Part shown: positions 45,465 to 55,336 of the stretch, piece by piece
Numbering within the stretch: the first letter of the stretch is position 1
Layout: each line of letters starts with the position of its first letter
Source of the DNA: Nitrospirota bacterium
Lineage (GTDB): Bacteria > Nitrospirota > Thermodesulfovibrionia > Thermodesulfovibrionales > SM23-35
Reading direction: 5' to 3'
NCBI GenBank assembly: GCA_013388455.1
Contig: JACAFF010000030.1
Span: forward strand, 1 to 64,000
DNA length: 64,000 nucleotides
The notes under the pieces: generated by a model
Told to the model about the DNA's origin: nothing
The model's database searches: none
Seen by the model: only the letters and a program-made list of their open reading frames with translations
Translations under genes and position numbers: made by a program

Positions 45465-46724
45465 ATGGCAGAAAATAAAAAAGTTCTTGTTGTTGGAGGC
45501 GGTATGAGCGGGTTGACCGCTGCTATCGAGGTTGCAGAAGCGGGATACGAAGCTCATATTGTGGAGAGAAACCCATATCTGGGCGGGAGGGTTGCTCAGA
45601 TAAATAAGTACTTCTGGAAGCTTTGCCCACCGAACTGCGGACTTGAGATTCAGTTCAAGAGAATAAGAAACAATCCAAAGATCAAATTTTATACTCTTGC
45701 AGAGGTAGAGGATATCAAGGGCGAAGAAGGTAACTTTGAGGCTACGATAAAGTTGAACCCTCGATATGTAAATGACAAGTGTGTAGGATGTGATGCTTGT
45801 GCTCAAGCCTGCCCTGCATACAGGGATAATGAATTCAACTTTGGAATGAATAAGACAAAAGCAGCATATCTTCCTTCCTCACAGGTATTCCCATTTATGT
45901 ACATAATTGATGATAAGGCCTGTCCAAAAGACTGTAAGAAGCCATGCCTTGATGCATGCAAATACAATGCAATTGATTTTAACATGAAACCTGAAACAAT
46001 CAAACTTAATGTTGGAGCAGTCGTTTTAGCAACAGGCTGGAACCCATATGACATGACCAAACTGGATATTTTAGGTGCAGGTAAAATAAAAAATGTTATA
46101 TCAAATATGATGATGGAACGATTAGCATCACCAGATGGACCTACCAATGGCAAAATTGTTAGACCCTCTGATGGTAAAGAGATAAAAAACATAGCATTCG
46201 TTCAATGTGCAGGCTCAAGAGACGAAAACCATCTTCCTTTTTGTTCTTATATATGTTGTCTTGCTACATTAAAACATGCAATGTATATAAGAGAACAATA
46301 TCCTGAAGCAAAGATTCAGATTTTCTATATAGACATCAGAACTCCCGGGCTATATGAGCACAGGTTCTATGCAAAAATAAAAGATGATCCAAATGTTATA
46401 TTTACAAAAGGAAAAGTTGCACAAATCACAGAGGATGCTGTAACAAAAGATGTTACGGTTGTTGCAGAGGACATTTATGGAGGTGGAAAAATCAAGGCGA
46501 CTTTTGATATGGTCGTTTTAGCGACTGGGATGGAACCCTCAACAAAGAGTTCAAAAGTTGGCATAGATGTGCCTTATAATCCTGATGGGCTGGTTGATGA
46601 TGCGTTACTTAAAAAAGGAGTTTATGCAGTTGGAACACTAAAGAGCCCGGCAGATGTTGCAAGATCGGTTCAGGATGCCACAGGTGCAGCAATAAAGTGC
46701 ATCCAGAGTATAAAGAGGAGGTAG
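45465..46724 (+). CDS. qmoA: Quinone-interacting membrane-bound oxidoreductase subunit QmoA
   Basis: A 419-residue HdrA-related flavoprotein. FAD loop VLVVGGGMSGLTAAIEVAEA, WKLCPPNCGLEIQFKRI, one ferredoxin-like cluster CVGCDACAQACPAYRD, a further Cys group CPKDCKKPCLDACKYNAIDF, and AFVQCAGSRDENHLPFCSYI (HdrA-type Cys). Together with QmoB and QmoC it passes electrons from menaquinol to APS reductase. It begins after AAGGAGGGTTATT and is 3 bases from qmoB. Confidence 0.96.
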   Translation: MAENKKVLVVGGGMSGLTAAIEVAEAGYEAHIVERNPYLGGRVAQINKYFWKLCPPNCGLEIQFKRIRNNPKIKFYTLAEVEDIKGEEGNFEATIKLNPRYVNDKCVGCDACAQACPAYRDNEFNFGMNKTKAAYLPSSQVFPFMYIIDDKACPKDCKKPCLDACKYNAIDFNMKPETIKLNVGAVVLATGWNPYDMTKLDILGAGKIKNVISNMMMERLASPDGPTNGKIVRPSDGKEIKNIAFVQCAGSRDENHLPFCSYICCLATLKHAMYIREQYPEAKIQIFYIDIRTPGLYEHRFYAKIKDDPNVIFTKGKVAQITEDAVTKDVTVVAEDIYGGGKIKATFDMVVLATGMEPSTKSSKVGIDVPYNPDGLVDDALLKKGVYAVGTLKSPADVARSVQDATGAAIKCIQSIKRR

Positions 46725-46727
46725 AGC

Positions 46728-48962
46728 ATGGAGAAAAAATATGGTGTTTATATATGTAAAGGATGCGGTATCGGAGATTCCATTAATATAGAAAAACTTG
46801 CAAAAGCAGCAAAACGTGGTCCTATAAAAGAGGAGCAGATTAAGATACACGATATTCTTTGTAGCCCTGAAGCTTTGCAGATGATAAAAAATGACATAAA
46901 GAAGGATGGTGTTAACACTATTATTATAGCTGCATGCTCTCCGCGTGTAAAATTCGAAGAGTTCGACTTTCCAGGAACAATAACTGAAAGGGTAAATTTA
47001 CGTGAATTTGTTGCTTGGATGCAAGAACCAAATACAGAGGAAACCCAGAGCCTCGCAGAAGACTATATTGTTATGGGTATAGTCAAAGCACAGAAAGGTG
47101 ACCTTCCAGAACCTTCAATACTTGAAAACCTTAGTAATGATATTTTAGTCGTTGGTGGTGGAATAACAGGAATGACAGCAGCCCTCGATGCAGCCAAAGC
47201 AGGATATAAAGTTTTTCTGGTAGAAAAAGAACCTCAACTTGGAGGTTTCGCGAACAAACTATACAAAAAAATTCCAACGAGAGATTATAAAGAACCAGTT
47301 TTTGTTGATACAGATATTGATAAGATAATAAAAGAAGTTGAAAGTCATCCAAATATTAAAGTTTATAAATCATCAAAAATACAGAAGACTGCCGGACAAC
47401 CTGGTTTATTTGATGTTACAATTTCTACAAATGGAAGCTCTGAGACAGTAAAAATCGGTGCAATTGTTATGGCTACTGGCTGGGTTCCTTATGATGCAAC
47501 AAAACTTGATTATCTTGGATATGGAGTTTCCCCAAATGTTGTTACAAATGTTGAGTTTGAGGAAATTGCAAAGAAGGGAAATGGAAAAATCTTAAGACCT
47601 TCTGACGGAAAGGAAGCTAAAAAGGTTGCTTTTATTCAATGTGCTGGACAGCGAGATCCTGATCACCTTCCCTATTGTTCCTCCATGTGTTGTGCAACAT
47701 CTTTGAAACAGGCTCGCTATGTGCGACAGAATAAAGACGCAACAGCAATGATTTTTTATAAAGACATACGGACTCCAGGCAGGCTCGAGGCATTTTATAA
47801 AGAGGCACAGAATGACCCTGGAGTTATGCTCACAAAAGGAGATGTTAAAGGTGTTTCAGACGCTGGGAATGGGAATCTTTTTGTTGATATAGAAAATTCT
47901 TTACTTGGGGAAAAGGTAAAAGTTGAGGCTGACCTTGTTGTCCTTGCAACTGGTATGGTGCCAACCACACGTGCTCCTCAGGAGTATCTTGATGGTTTAA
48001 CGCAAATATCTACACAAGGTGATGAAGCTAAAAAGGCTTATTTAGAATCAACACCCAAACCAGAATACATACTTAATCTTGATTACAGGCAAGGGCCAGA
48101 AATACCTTCACTGGAAGGTGCTTATGGTTTTGCTGATTCTAATTTTATATGTTTCCAATATGAAACAAGAAGGACAGGAGTATATGCTGCAGGATGTGTG
48201 AGACAGCCTATGAATATGACAGAAGCACAGGAAGATGCTGCAGGGGCTGCTTTCAAGGCGATTCAATGTATAGATCATGTAGCAAAAGGTATGGCAGTCC
48301 ATCCGAGGGCCTGGGATTTGACATTCCCTGACCCACAGCTTATCCGGTGTACTGCTTGTAAGAGATGTACAGAGGAATGTCCTTTTGGAGCAATTGATGA
48401 AGACGAAAAAGGTATCCCTTATTATAAAGTGAATAGATGCAGGCGATGCGGAACCTGTATGGGAGCTTGTCCTGAAAGAATAGTATCATTTAAAGACTAT
48501 AGTGTTGATATAATAGGTTCCATGATAAAATCAGTTGACGTTCCTGAAGAGGAATTCAGGATAATATGTCTTGTTTGTGAGAATGACGCTTATCCTGCTC
48601 TTGATACAGCAGCATTGAATCGTAAAAAAATTGATTCATCTGTTCGGTTTATCCCTCTTAGGTGTCTTGGTGGTATGAACCTTGTATGGATTGCTGATGC
48701 TTTCTCAAAAGGTATCGACGGATTTCTTCTTTTGGGATGTAAGTTTGGTGAAAATTATCAATGTCATTTTGTTAAAGGGAGTGAGCTTGCGAATTATCGT
48801 TTCAGCAAGGTAGGTGAAACTCTGAATAAGTTACAGCTTGAGGCAGACCGTGTCAAACTTTTACAGGTTGCTATTGATGAATATCCAAAGCTTCCAGATT
48901 TAATAAATGAATTCGTTGAAAGGGTTAAAGAAATAGGACCTAATCCGTTCAAGGAATTTTAG
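46728..48962 (+). CDS. qmoB: QmoB (HdrA-like flavoprotein with MvhD-like tail)
   Basis: A 744-residue protein. Residues about 1-110 give a first cofactor-like domain (YICKGCGIGDSINI), then the FAD loop ILVVGGGITGMTAALDAAKA (about 145), FIQCAGQRDPDHLPYCSSM, two 4Fe-4S motifs CTACKRCTEECPFGAI and CRRCGTCMGACPERIV (about 545-590), and a C-terminal MvhD-type domain (IICLVCENDAYPALD, LRCLGGMNL, LLGCKFGENYQCH). This layout is diagnostic for QmoB. Confidence 0.96.
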   Translation: MEKKYGVYICKGCGIGDSINIEKLAKAAKRGPIKEEQIKIHDILCSPEALQMIKNDIKKDGVNTIIIAACSPRVKFEEFDFPGTITERVNLREFVAWMQEPNTEETQSLAEDYIVMGIVKAQKGDLPEPSILENLSNDILVVGGGITGMTAALDAAKAGYKVFLVEKEPQLGGFANKLYKKIPTRDYKEPVFVDTDIDKIIKEVESHPNIKVYKSSKIQKTAGQPGLFDVTISTNGSSETVKIGAIVMATGWVPYDATKLDYLGYGVSPNVVTNVEFEEIAKKGNGKILRPSDGKEAKKVAFIQCAGQRDPDHLPYCSSMCCATSLKQARYVRQNKDATAMIFYKDIRTPGRLEAFYKEAQNDPGVMLTKGDVKGVSDAGNGNLFVDIENSLLGEKVKVEADLVVLATGMVPTTRAPQEYLDGLTQISTQGDEAKKAYLESTPKPEYILNLDYRQGPEIPSLEGAYGFADSNFICFQYETRRTGVYAAGCVRQPMNMTEAQEDAAGAAFKAIQCIDHVAKGMAVHPRAWDLTFPDPQLIRCTACKRCTEECPFGAIDEDEKGIPYYKVNRCRRCGTCMGACPERIVSFKDYSVDIIGSMIKSVDVPEEEFRIICLVCENDAYPALDTAALNRKKIDSSVRFIPLRCLGGMNLVWIADAFSKGIDGFLLLGCKFGENYQCHFVKGSELANYRFSKVGETLNKLQLEADRVKLLQVAIDEYPKLPDLINEFVERVKEIGPNPFKEF

Positions 48963-48982
48963 AATAGGATTGGAGGATATAC

Positions 48983-50158
48983 ATGGCACAAGAAACCATT
49001 GCATCACCTGACGTAAAATTTGTAGATGAAATAATCAAAGGAGGAGGTGAATCGCTTAAGAAGTGTTACCAATGTGCTACCTGCTCTGTTGTATGCAATT
49101 TAACACCTGAAAATAAGCCCTTTCCAAGAAAGGAGATGTTATATGCTCAATGGGGTCTAAAAGATAAACTTCTACCCAACCCTGATATATGGCTCTGTCA
49201 TCAATGTAGTGATTGCACAGCGTATTGCCCAAGGGGAGCTAAGCCAGGTGAGGTCCTTAATGCAGTAAGAAAATTGTCCATCGAACATTATTCAGTCCCA
49301 CAATTCCTTGGAAAGGCTGTGGGTAGCAAACAGCATCTTGTTATTCTTCTTGCAATTCCAGTTGTAATTTTTTTGATAATACTTGCCTCTCTTGGACATT
49401 TAAACCTTACAAAAATACCTCTGAATGAAAAAGGTCAGATATCGTATCATGAGTTTTTACCTTCTCTATATATTGACAGTGTTTTTGTACCAGTAGCAAT
49501 CTTTGCTGTTGTTTGTCTTGCTATTGGCATTTCAAGATATTGGAAAGATATGTTACGTGCAGCAGGACCGGTAACTCCTAAAATGAGTATTTCTAATGCT
49601 ATTGTCTCAACAGTTAATGAAATCTTATCACATAGTCGCTTTGAAAAGTGTAATTTGACAAAAATACGAAAAATATCGCATTTCCTTGTTTTCTATAGTT
49701 TTATAGGGCTTGCAATCACAACAGCATGGGCAGTTGTATATCTTTACGGACCCCCTATTATGAAATTATTAGGATTAAAACCATTTAGCTGGATGCTTGG
49801 TCCTTCTCCTTATCCGTTGACCAATCCTGTAAAGTGGCTTGCCAATGCAAGTGCCTTAGGTCTTTTGGCAGGTATAAGCCTTGTTATTAGTAACAGGTTA
49901 AAAAATCAGGAAAAGGCTGGAAAGGGTGGTTATTATGATTGGCTCTTTATATATATAGTTTTTGCAATTATGGCTACAGGTATATTGTCTGAATTATTTA
50001 GATTAGCAAATATCGCGGTGCTTGCATATATAATATATTTTGCTCACCTTGTTGTGGTTTTTTTCCTGTTTGCATATGCTCCTTTTTCAAAAATGGCTCA
50101 TATGGTATACAGGGCAACAGCAATGGTCTTTGCAAAATATACACAACGGGAACCTTAA
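48983..50158 (+). CDS. qmoC: QmoC (HdrC-like iron-sulfur domain fused to cytochrome b-type membrane domain)
   Basis: A 391-residue membrane subunit. The first 100 residues hold two HdrC-type clusters, CYQCATCSVVC and CHQCSDCTAYCPRG. After about residue 110 come six hydrophobic helices (for example HLVILLAIPVVIFLIILASL, FVPVAIFAVVCLAIGI, FLVFYSFIGLAITTAWAVVY) with His residues (HSRF, KISHFLVFY, IYFAHLVVVFF) that would bind haem b and face the quinone pool. Starts 20 bases after qmoB. A 132-base gap follows before hppA. Confidence 0.96.
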   Translation: MAQETIASPDVKFVDEIIKGGGESLKKCYQCATCSVVCNLTPENKPFPRKEMLYAQWGLKDKLLPNPDIWLCHQCSDCTAYCPRGAKPGEVLNAVRKLSIEHYSVPQFLGKAVGSKQHLVILLAIPVVIFLIILASLGHLNLTKIPLNEKGQISYHEFLPSLYIDSVFVPVAIFAVVCLAIGISRYWKDMLRAAGPVTPKMSISNAIVSTVNEILSHSRFEKCNLTKIRKISHFLVFYSFIGLAITTAWAVVYLYGPPIMKLLGLKPFSWMLGPSPYPLTNPVKWLANASALGLLAGISLVISNRLKNQEKAGKGGYYDWLFIYIVFAIMATGILSELFRLANIAVLAYIIYFAHLVVVFFLFAYAPFSKMAHMVYRATAMVFAKYTQREP

Positions 50159-50228
50159 CCTGTAAAATATGGAAGAATATTTTATAGCGAAGGGGGTGAA
50201 AATAAATAGGATTTAGAAAAAATAGCTT

Positions 50229-50294
50229 ATGGCATTAATTACAATAGCCATGATTAGCGTGACAATTAATCCATACTGGAAGGAGGGTATATGA
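50229..50294 (+). CDS. Possible 21-residue leader peptide before hppA
   Basis: ATGGCATTAATTACAATAGC begins a 21-codon hydrophobic frame ([20 protein letters not shown]) whose TGA overlaps the hppA ATG (ATATGA). The hppA ribosome binding site lies in its last codons, so translation could be coupled. Its own ribosome binding site is poor; it may be chance. Confidence 0.3.
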   Translation: MALITIAMISVTINPYWKEGI

Positions 50295-52336
50295 ATCAAA
50301 TAATCTATTTTGCTTTACTTTGCGGTGTAGCAAGCGTTGTTTATGCACTTGCTACAACAGCTTGGGTCATGAAACAGGGCACTGGTAACGAGCGCATGGT
50401 TTTTATTTCTAATGCAGTGCGTGAAGGTGCACAGGCATTTTTGAGACGTGAATATACAACTGTTGCAGTCGTCGGTGTTATCATTCTCGGAATCCTATGG
50501 GTTACTCTGGGTTTCTGGACAGCAGCTGGATTCTTTCTCGGAGCATTTGGCTCTGCTGCAACTGGATATATTGGGATGATGGTTACAGTTAGATCTAATG
50601 TCCGCACAGCACAAGCTGCATTCGGTGGTCTGAATAATGCTCTGAAACTTGCTTTTAAAGGTGGTTCAGTTACCGGACTCATGGTAGTCGGCCTTGGACT
50701 TCTCAGCATTGCAGGATTTTATTTAATTGTCAGGTCTGCTGAGGCTGAAGTTGATAAGGCATTTCATGCACTCGTCGGACTTGGTTTTGGTTGTTCATTA
50801 ATGAGTGTCTTTGCACGTATTGCTGGTGGTATTTACACAAAGGCAGCAGACGTAGGGGCAGATCTTGTTGGTAAAGTTGAAGCAGGAATTCCTGAGGACG
50901 ACCCGAGAAATCCTGCTGTTATTGCAGACAACGTTGGTGACAATGTCGGTGACTGTGCAGGTATGGCTGCAGACCTATATGAAACCTATGTCGTTACTCT
51001 TGTAGCTGCGATGTTGCTTGCAAAAACAGTTTTTGGTCCAGATAGTCCATGGATTTTATTTCCGCTTTTAATTGGTGGGATATCAATCCTAGCATCAATA
51101 ATTGGGACTTATTTTGTTAGACTTGGCAAAAGTCAGTATATTATGGGAGCTCTATATAAGGGTCTTGCAGCCGCAGGTATACTTGCAGCCATAGCATTCT
51201 ATTTTGCTTCTCGATGGTTTTTAGGATTAGAAGGTGTTCAACAGACATATACAGCAACAGGAGTGTTTATGACGGCAGTGATCGGATTAGCTCTTACGGC
51301 TCTCATTGTTATGATTACTGAATATTTCACCTCAAAGAGTTTCAATCCAGTTAAACATATTGCAGCAGCAAGTCAAACAGGACATGCTACAAATATTATT
51401 GCAGGACTTGCTGTAAGCATGAAGTCATCAAGCCCTGTAGTTATTGTCATATGTGGTGCAATAATATGGGCATACTGGCTTGGAGGCGGTTTCTCAGGCA
51501 ATCCAGGCGGAGGACTTTTTGCGATTGCGCTCTCCGCAGTATCAATGCTTTCTATGACAGGAATTGTTGTTGCAATTGACTCATATGGTCCTATTACAGA
51601 CAATGCTGGTGGTATTGCAGAGATGGCTGAACTACCAAAGGAAATACGTGCAATTACAGATCCTCTTGATGCAGTTGGAAATACAACAAAGGCAGTTACT
51701 AAGGGCTATGCTATTGGTTCAGCGGGTCTTGCAGCACTTGTTCTGTTTGCAGAATATTCAAGATCATTTGGTGAGGCAATATTGTTTGACCTATCAAATC
51801 CTAAGGTTCTTGTTGGGCTCTTTATCGGAGGTTTATTGCCATTCCTTTTCGGTTCTTTACTCATGGAGGCTGTTGGTAAGGCAGCTGGTGGTGTTGTTGA
51901 GGAGGTTAGAAGACAGTTCAGATCGATACCTGGTATTATGGAAGGGAAGGCAAAACCTGAATACGGCACTTGCGTTGATATTGTTACAAAAGGAGCAATC
52001 AGGCAGATGATGATTCCTGCACTGATTCCAGTTGCAGCTCCAATAATCGTTGGTTTTCTAATAGGCAAAGAGGCACTCGGTGGGGTTCTTATTGGAAGTA
52101 TTGTCACTGGATTATTTATGGCAATTGCAATGACAAGCGGTGGTGGTGCATGGGACAATGCCAAAAAGTATATTGAAGATGGTGCATACGGTGGAAAGAA
52201 ATCTGATGCTCATAAAGCTGCTGTTACGGGTGATACCGTGGGTGACCCATATAAAGATACAGCCGGTCCTGCTATTAACCCGATGATTAAGGTTGTTAAC
52301 ATTGTTGCCTTACTTATTGTTCCGTTCATAGCATAA
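50291..52336 (+). CDS. hppA: Membrane-bound proton-pumping pyrophosphatase, K+-independent type
   Basis: A 681-residue pump with about 16 helices that uses pyrophosphate to move ions. Substrate motifs: [53 protein letters not shown], and [17 protein letters not shown]. In [17 protein letters not shown] the Lys and the Thr three residues later are those of the K+-independent H+ pumps; K+-dependent enzymes have Ala. It follows qmoC and would recover energy from the pyrophosphate released by Sat. AAGGAGGGTAT before the ATG. Confidence 0.97.
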   Translation: MNQIIYFALLCGVASVVYALATTAWVMKQGTGNERMVFISNAVREGAQAFLRREYTTVAVVGVIILGILWVTLGFWTAAGFFLGAFGSAATGYIGMMVTVRSNVRTAQAAFGGLNNALKLAFKGGSVTGLMVVGLGLLSIAGFYLIVRSAEAEVDKAFHALVGLGFGCSLMSVFARIAGGIYTKAADVGADLVGKVEAGIPEDDPRNPAVIADNVGDNVGDCAGMAADLYETYVVTLVAAMLLAKTVFGPDSPWILFPLLIGGISILASIIGTYFVRLGKSQYIMGALYKGLAAAGILAAIAFYFASRWFLGLEGVQQTYTATGVFMTAVIGLALTALIVMITEYFTSKSFNPVKHIAAASQTGHATNIIAGLAVSMKSSSPVVIVICGAIIWAYWLGGGFSGNPGGGLFAIALSAVSMLSMTGIVVAIDSYGPITDNAGGIAEMAELPKEIRAITDPLDAVGNTTKAVTKGYAIGSAGLAALVLFAEYSRSFGEAILFDLSNPKVLVGLFIGGLLPFLFGSLLMEAVGKAAGGVVEEVRRQFRSIPGIMEGKAKPEYGTCVDIVTKGAIRQMMIPALIPVAAPIIVGFLIGKEALGGVLIGSIVTGLFMAIAMTSGGGAWDNAKKYIEDGAYGGKKSDAHKAAVTGDTVGDPYKDTAGPAINPMIKVVNIVALLIVPFIA

Positions 52337-52351
52337 TTATAGACATGATAG

Positions 52352-52387
52352 AAGGCCGACCTCCATTTATGGGGATCGGCCTTTTTT
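52352..52387 (+). terminator. Rho-independent terminator after hppA
   Basis: AAGGCCGA-CCTCC, loop ATTTAT, GGGG-A-TCGGCCTT and a T run, 16 bases after the hppA stop. Closes the sulfate-reduction block. Confidence 0.9.
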
Positions 52388-52555
52388 GTTATGATAGAAA
52401 TAGAAGAATACCTGGTTTTAAAGTGGTTTACATTTTTGCTACAACTCTCAGCAAATTCGAGAGAGAAATGATAAGAAACCCCATTATGACACAGTTTCAA
52501 AGTCAAGCAATGATAATATTTTAAGGCTCATGGTTTGTTTGAGTGGTAATATAAT
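52388..52555. other. Intergenic region after the sulfate-reduction block
   Basis: About 170 bases with no gene seen; must hold the promoter of the next plus-strand unit. Confidence 0.35.
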
Positions 52556-53239
52556 GTGATGATAACAAATAGTTGTATTCTTTTACCTCTTATAATTGGG
52601 TTTCTCGCAGGGATAGGCATTCTTTATTTCATGCTGAAAATGAGTGCTATTAGAGTTAATAGGATCGATGAAAAGACCTTATTGTTCCGTCTCCCTTTTC
52701 TGGGGACTGCAGAAGCTGAAGAACCAAAGACATATAATGGAATCTTTGTGAAAAATATTTCAGAAGACCTTGATAAGATAAATTTTTTTCAAAAATTTAT
52801 GAAATTTGATATCTTGCTACATTACGCAAGAGAATACAATATTAACTATATAGGTTTTGAAGGAGATACCAGTTCTGGATGGAGCAATGGAAAACTTGCT
52901 TACAATACTCTGTCGAAAGGACATAACGGCGGGTATAATATTTACCTGAATCCAGATTTAGATAGAAAGGCTGTAAGCGCCCGTATAAGTAAAGATATCG
53001 GTACGGAAATATTACCTGATGAGCTTTATACATTTCTCTTTTTACATGAAATTGGACACACCAAAAAGGCAGGTAATGAATGTTATATAACTGCACTGGT
53101 AAATCATTCATTATCTGGTGGGAGAAGGGCTGCTCGAAGGAGGCGAGAATTAAAAGAACTTCATTTAAGATCGGAAAAACTCGCTGATGAGTTTGCTATC
53201 AAAGAACTTTTGAAGATAAAACAGAAAGGATTAAACTAA
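52556..53239 (+). CDS. Membrane-anchored protein with HExxH zincin motif
   Basis: A 227-residue protein: one N-terminal membrane helix (CILLPLIIGFLAGIGILYFML), a soluble domain, and LFLHEIGHTKKAG (about residue 165) followed by KLADEFAIKELL, in which the Glu would be the third zinc ligand. This H-E-x-x-H plus later Glu is the gluzincin/M48-type layout. An RRAARRRRELKEL stretch separates the two halves of the site. I do not recognise a named family. GTG 52556 or ATG 52559 starts it. The YkgJ-type gene follows after 1 base. Confidence 0.65.
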   Translation: MMITNSCILLPLIIGFLAGIGILYFMLKMSAIRVNRIDEKTLLFRLPFLGTAEAEEPKTYNGIFVKNISEDLDKINFFQKFMKFDILLHYAREYNINYIGFEGDTSSGWSNGKLAYNTLSKGHNGGYNIYLNPDLDRKAVSARISKDIGTEILPDELYTFLFLHEIGHTKKAGNECYITALVNHSLSGGRRAARRRRELKELHLRSEKLADEFAIKELLKIKQKGLN

Positions 53240-53240
53240 A

Positions 53241-54026
53241 ATGCCATTGCCAAGCATGAAGGATGTAGAGCCATCAAAGCTCTCAATGAACTCAGGATTT
53301 AAATTTAGATGCCACAAAGGTATTAAGTGTTTTACAAAATGCTGTAGTAAGATCAATATACTTCTTACCCCATACGATATTGTGAGAATGAAAAAGAGAC
53401 TCGGTATGAGCTCTGAAGAATTTCTCGAAAAATATACAGTTATGGAGATTGATGAGAAATCTACACTTCCTTTGGTAAGATTGAAGATGTTAAATGACGA
53501 TGAAAAAAAATGTCCATTTGTTACACCAGAAGGGTGTACTATTTATACAGACCGTCCAGCTAACTGTCGCTATTATCCGATTGGTCAGGGAACCCTCAGA
53601 AAGGGAACGGATAAGGGACCTGTTAATGAAGAGTTTTATTTTTTTATTAAAGAACCACATTGTTTTGGATACCAGGAAAATACTAAATGGACAATACAGA
53701 CCTGGAGATCTGACCAGGGAGTTGATATATATGATGAGATGAACAGAGAGTGGAAAGAGATCCAATTAAGGAGAAATCCCTTAATGGAAGCCCTTGATTC
53801 TAATAAACAGGCACAGATTTATACTGCATGCTATGATATGGAGCGGTTCAGGAGATTTATTTTTGAGAGCAGGTTCCTTGACATTTTTGAGATTGAACCG
53901 ACCGAAGTAGAAAATATAAAGACTGACGATATTGCTCTAATGAAACTCGGTTTCAGATATTCAAAATATATTCTCCTGCTTGAAGAAACGATGAAGGTGA
54001 GGGAGGATTACAAGAAACAAAAATAA
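53241..54026 (+). CDS. YkgJ-family cysteine-cluster protein
   Basis: A 261-residue protein with the Fe/Zn-binding pattern FKFRCHKGIKCFTKCCSKIN, LTPYDIVRMKKRLGMSSEEF, KKCPFVTPEGCTIYTDRPANC (split here as CPFVTPEGC and DRPANCRYYP), PHCFG. The Cys spacing and the P-Y-D-I-x-R helix are those of YkgJ/PF03692 proteins, thought to bind a metal cluster, function unknown. The C-terminal 100 residues are helical and specific. In an operon with the membrane zincin before it and the AICAR transformylase after it. Confidence 0.88.
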   Translation: MPLPSMKDVEPSKLSMNSGFKFRCHKGIKCFTKCCSKINILLTPYDIVRMKKRLGMSSEEFLEKYTVMEIDEKSTLPLVRLKMLNDDEKKCPFVTPEGCTIYTDRPANCRYYPIGQGTLRKGTDKGPVNEEFYFFIKEPHCFGYQENTKWTIQTWRSDQGVDIYDEMNREWKEIQLRRNPLMEALDSNKQAQIYTACYDMERFRRFIFESRFLDIFEIEPTEVENIKTDDIALMKLGFRYSKYILLLEETMKVREDYKKQK

Positions 54027-54043
54027 CTAAAGAAGGAGGTTTC

Positions 54044-55336
54044 ATGTCTGATATTAAAAAAATGTATCGCACAATAATGTCTGATCATTTTCCTGATGAG
54101 ATGATTATTCGATTTGGAGAGCAGACTTTAATATATAAAAAAAGAACATGGAAAATATTAGATGAGAAAACAGGAGAACTGATCGAAAAGGGTCTTCGGT
54201 ATGGTGAAAATCCTGGGCAGGAAGCCGCGCTTTATGAATTAATAAATGGTAATCTTGTCCTTGGAGGATGCCAGTTTATAGAACCGGCTAATGGACTTGT
54301 TAGCAGTATTACTGAAGAAGATATGATACAAGCAGGAAAGCATCCTGGAAAAACTAATCTTACTGATCTTGACAATGGATTGAATATCCTCAAATTTCTT
54401 ATGGACAGACCTGCAGCGGTTATCCTAAAACATAACAATCCATGTGGTGCTGCATATGGAAATTCACTATCTGATGCATATGAGAAAGCAAATATGGCTG
54501 ATAGAATTGCTGCATTTGGTGGGTGTCTGGTTTTAAACAGAACAATGGATAAAGCAACAGCCGAACTTGTTGCAAGAAATTATCTGGAAGTGGTTGCTGC
54601 ACCTGATTTTGAAGAAGGAACTGTGAATATTCTCTCGAAGAGGAAAAATCTGAGGATTATACGTATTAGTAAAATTTATGAATTAGCGAAATACAGAACC
54701 CTTAGGTATATTGATTTTAAATCGCTAATTGATGGGGGAGTTATTGTCCAGCAATCCCCGTTGAATAAAATTCAGTCAAAGGATGACTTTCTGCCTGCAA
54801 AGACAACTTATCAGGGGAAAGAATATATTATCGAAAGAATGCCAACAGAAAAAGAATATTCTGATATGATTTTTGGTTGGAGCGTGGAACAGGGTATAAC
54901 CTCGAACTCGGTTATTTATGTAAAAGATGGTGTGACTGTAGGTATCGGGACCGGTGAACAGGACAGAGTAGGTGTTGCTGAAATTGCAATTTTTAAAGCA
55001 TATACAAAATATGCTGATGCATTATGCTATAAACGATATGGAATACCATATAAAGCTTTTGAACTTGATGTGAGAAATGGAAAAAGGAGAAAAGATTTAC
55101 TCCTTGAGATAGATGAGGAAACGCAGAAGAAAAAAGGCGGTCTGATTGGTTCAATAATGGTCTCAGATGCGTTTTTTCCTTTCAGGGATGGAGTTGATGT
55201 TGCGATTAAGGAGGGTATTTCAGGAATTGTTCAGCCAGGTGGCTCTGAAAGGGATTTTGAATCAATTACAGCCTGTAATGAAGCAAATCCAAAGGTTACA
55301 ATGGTATTTACAGGTCAGAGGGCATTTAAACACTAA
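54044..55336 (+). CDS. AICAR transformylase domain protein (PurH C-terminal domain alone)
   Basis: A 430-residue protein matching the formyltransferase part of PurH: LRYGENPGQEAALYEL, VILKHNNPCGAAYG with the catalytic Lys-His, AFGGCLVLNRTMDKATAEL, SNSVIYVKDGVTVGIGTGEQDRV and VQPGGSERDFESITACNEAN. The N-terminal IMP cyclohydrolase (MGS-like) domain is missing; only about 50 unrelated residues precede. It should formylate AICAR to FAICAR, leaving cyclisation to another enzyme (a separate PurO or MGS domain protein). AAGGAGGTTTC precedes the ATG. Convergent with the ABC permease gene (4-base overlap). Confidence 0.88.
   Translation: MSDIKKMYRTIMSDHFPDEMIIRFGEQTLIYKKRTWKILDEKTGELIEKGLRYGENPGQEAALYELINGNLVLGGCQFIEPANGLVSSITEEDMIQAGKHPGKTNLTDLDNGLNILKFLMDRPAAVILKHNNPCGAAYGNSLSDAYEKANMADRIAAFGGCLVLNRTMDKATAELVARNYLEVVAAPDFEEGTVNILSKRKNLRIIRISKIYELAKYRTLRYIDFKSLIDGGVIVQQSPLNKIQSKDDFLPAKTTYQGKEYIIERMPTEKEYSDMIFGWSVEQGITSNSVIYVKDGVTVGIGTGEQDRVGVAEIAIFKAYTKYADALCYKRYGIPYKAFELDVRNGKRRKDLLLEIDEETQKKKGGLIGSIMVSDAFFPFRDGVDVAIKEGISGIVQPGGSERDFESITACNEANPKVTMVFTGQRAFKH

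Noticed and set aside
51564-52164. Frames of about 150 codons on both strands inside hppA
   Set aside because: Overlap a fully motif-supported gene; Leu/Gln- or Pro/Ile-rich shadow composition.
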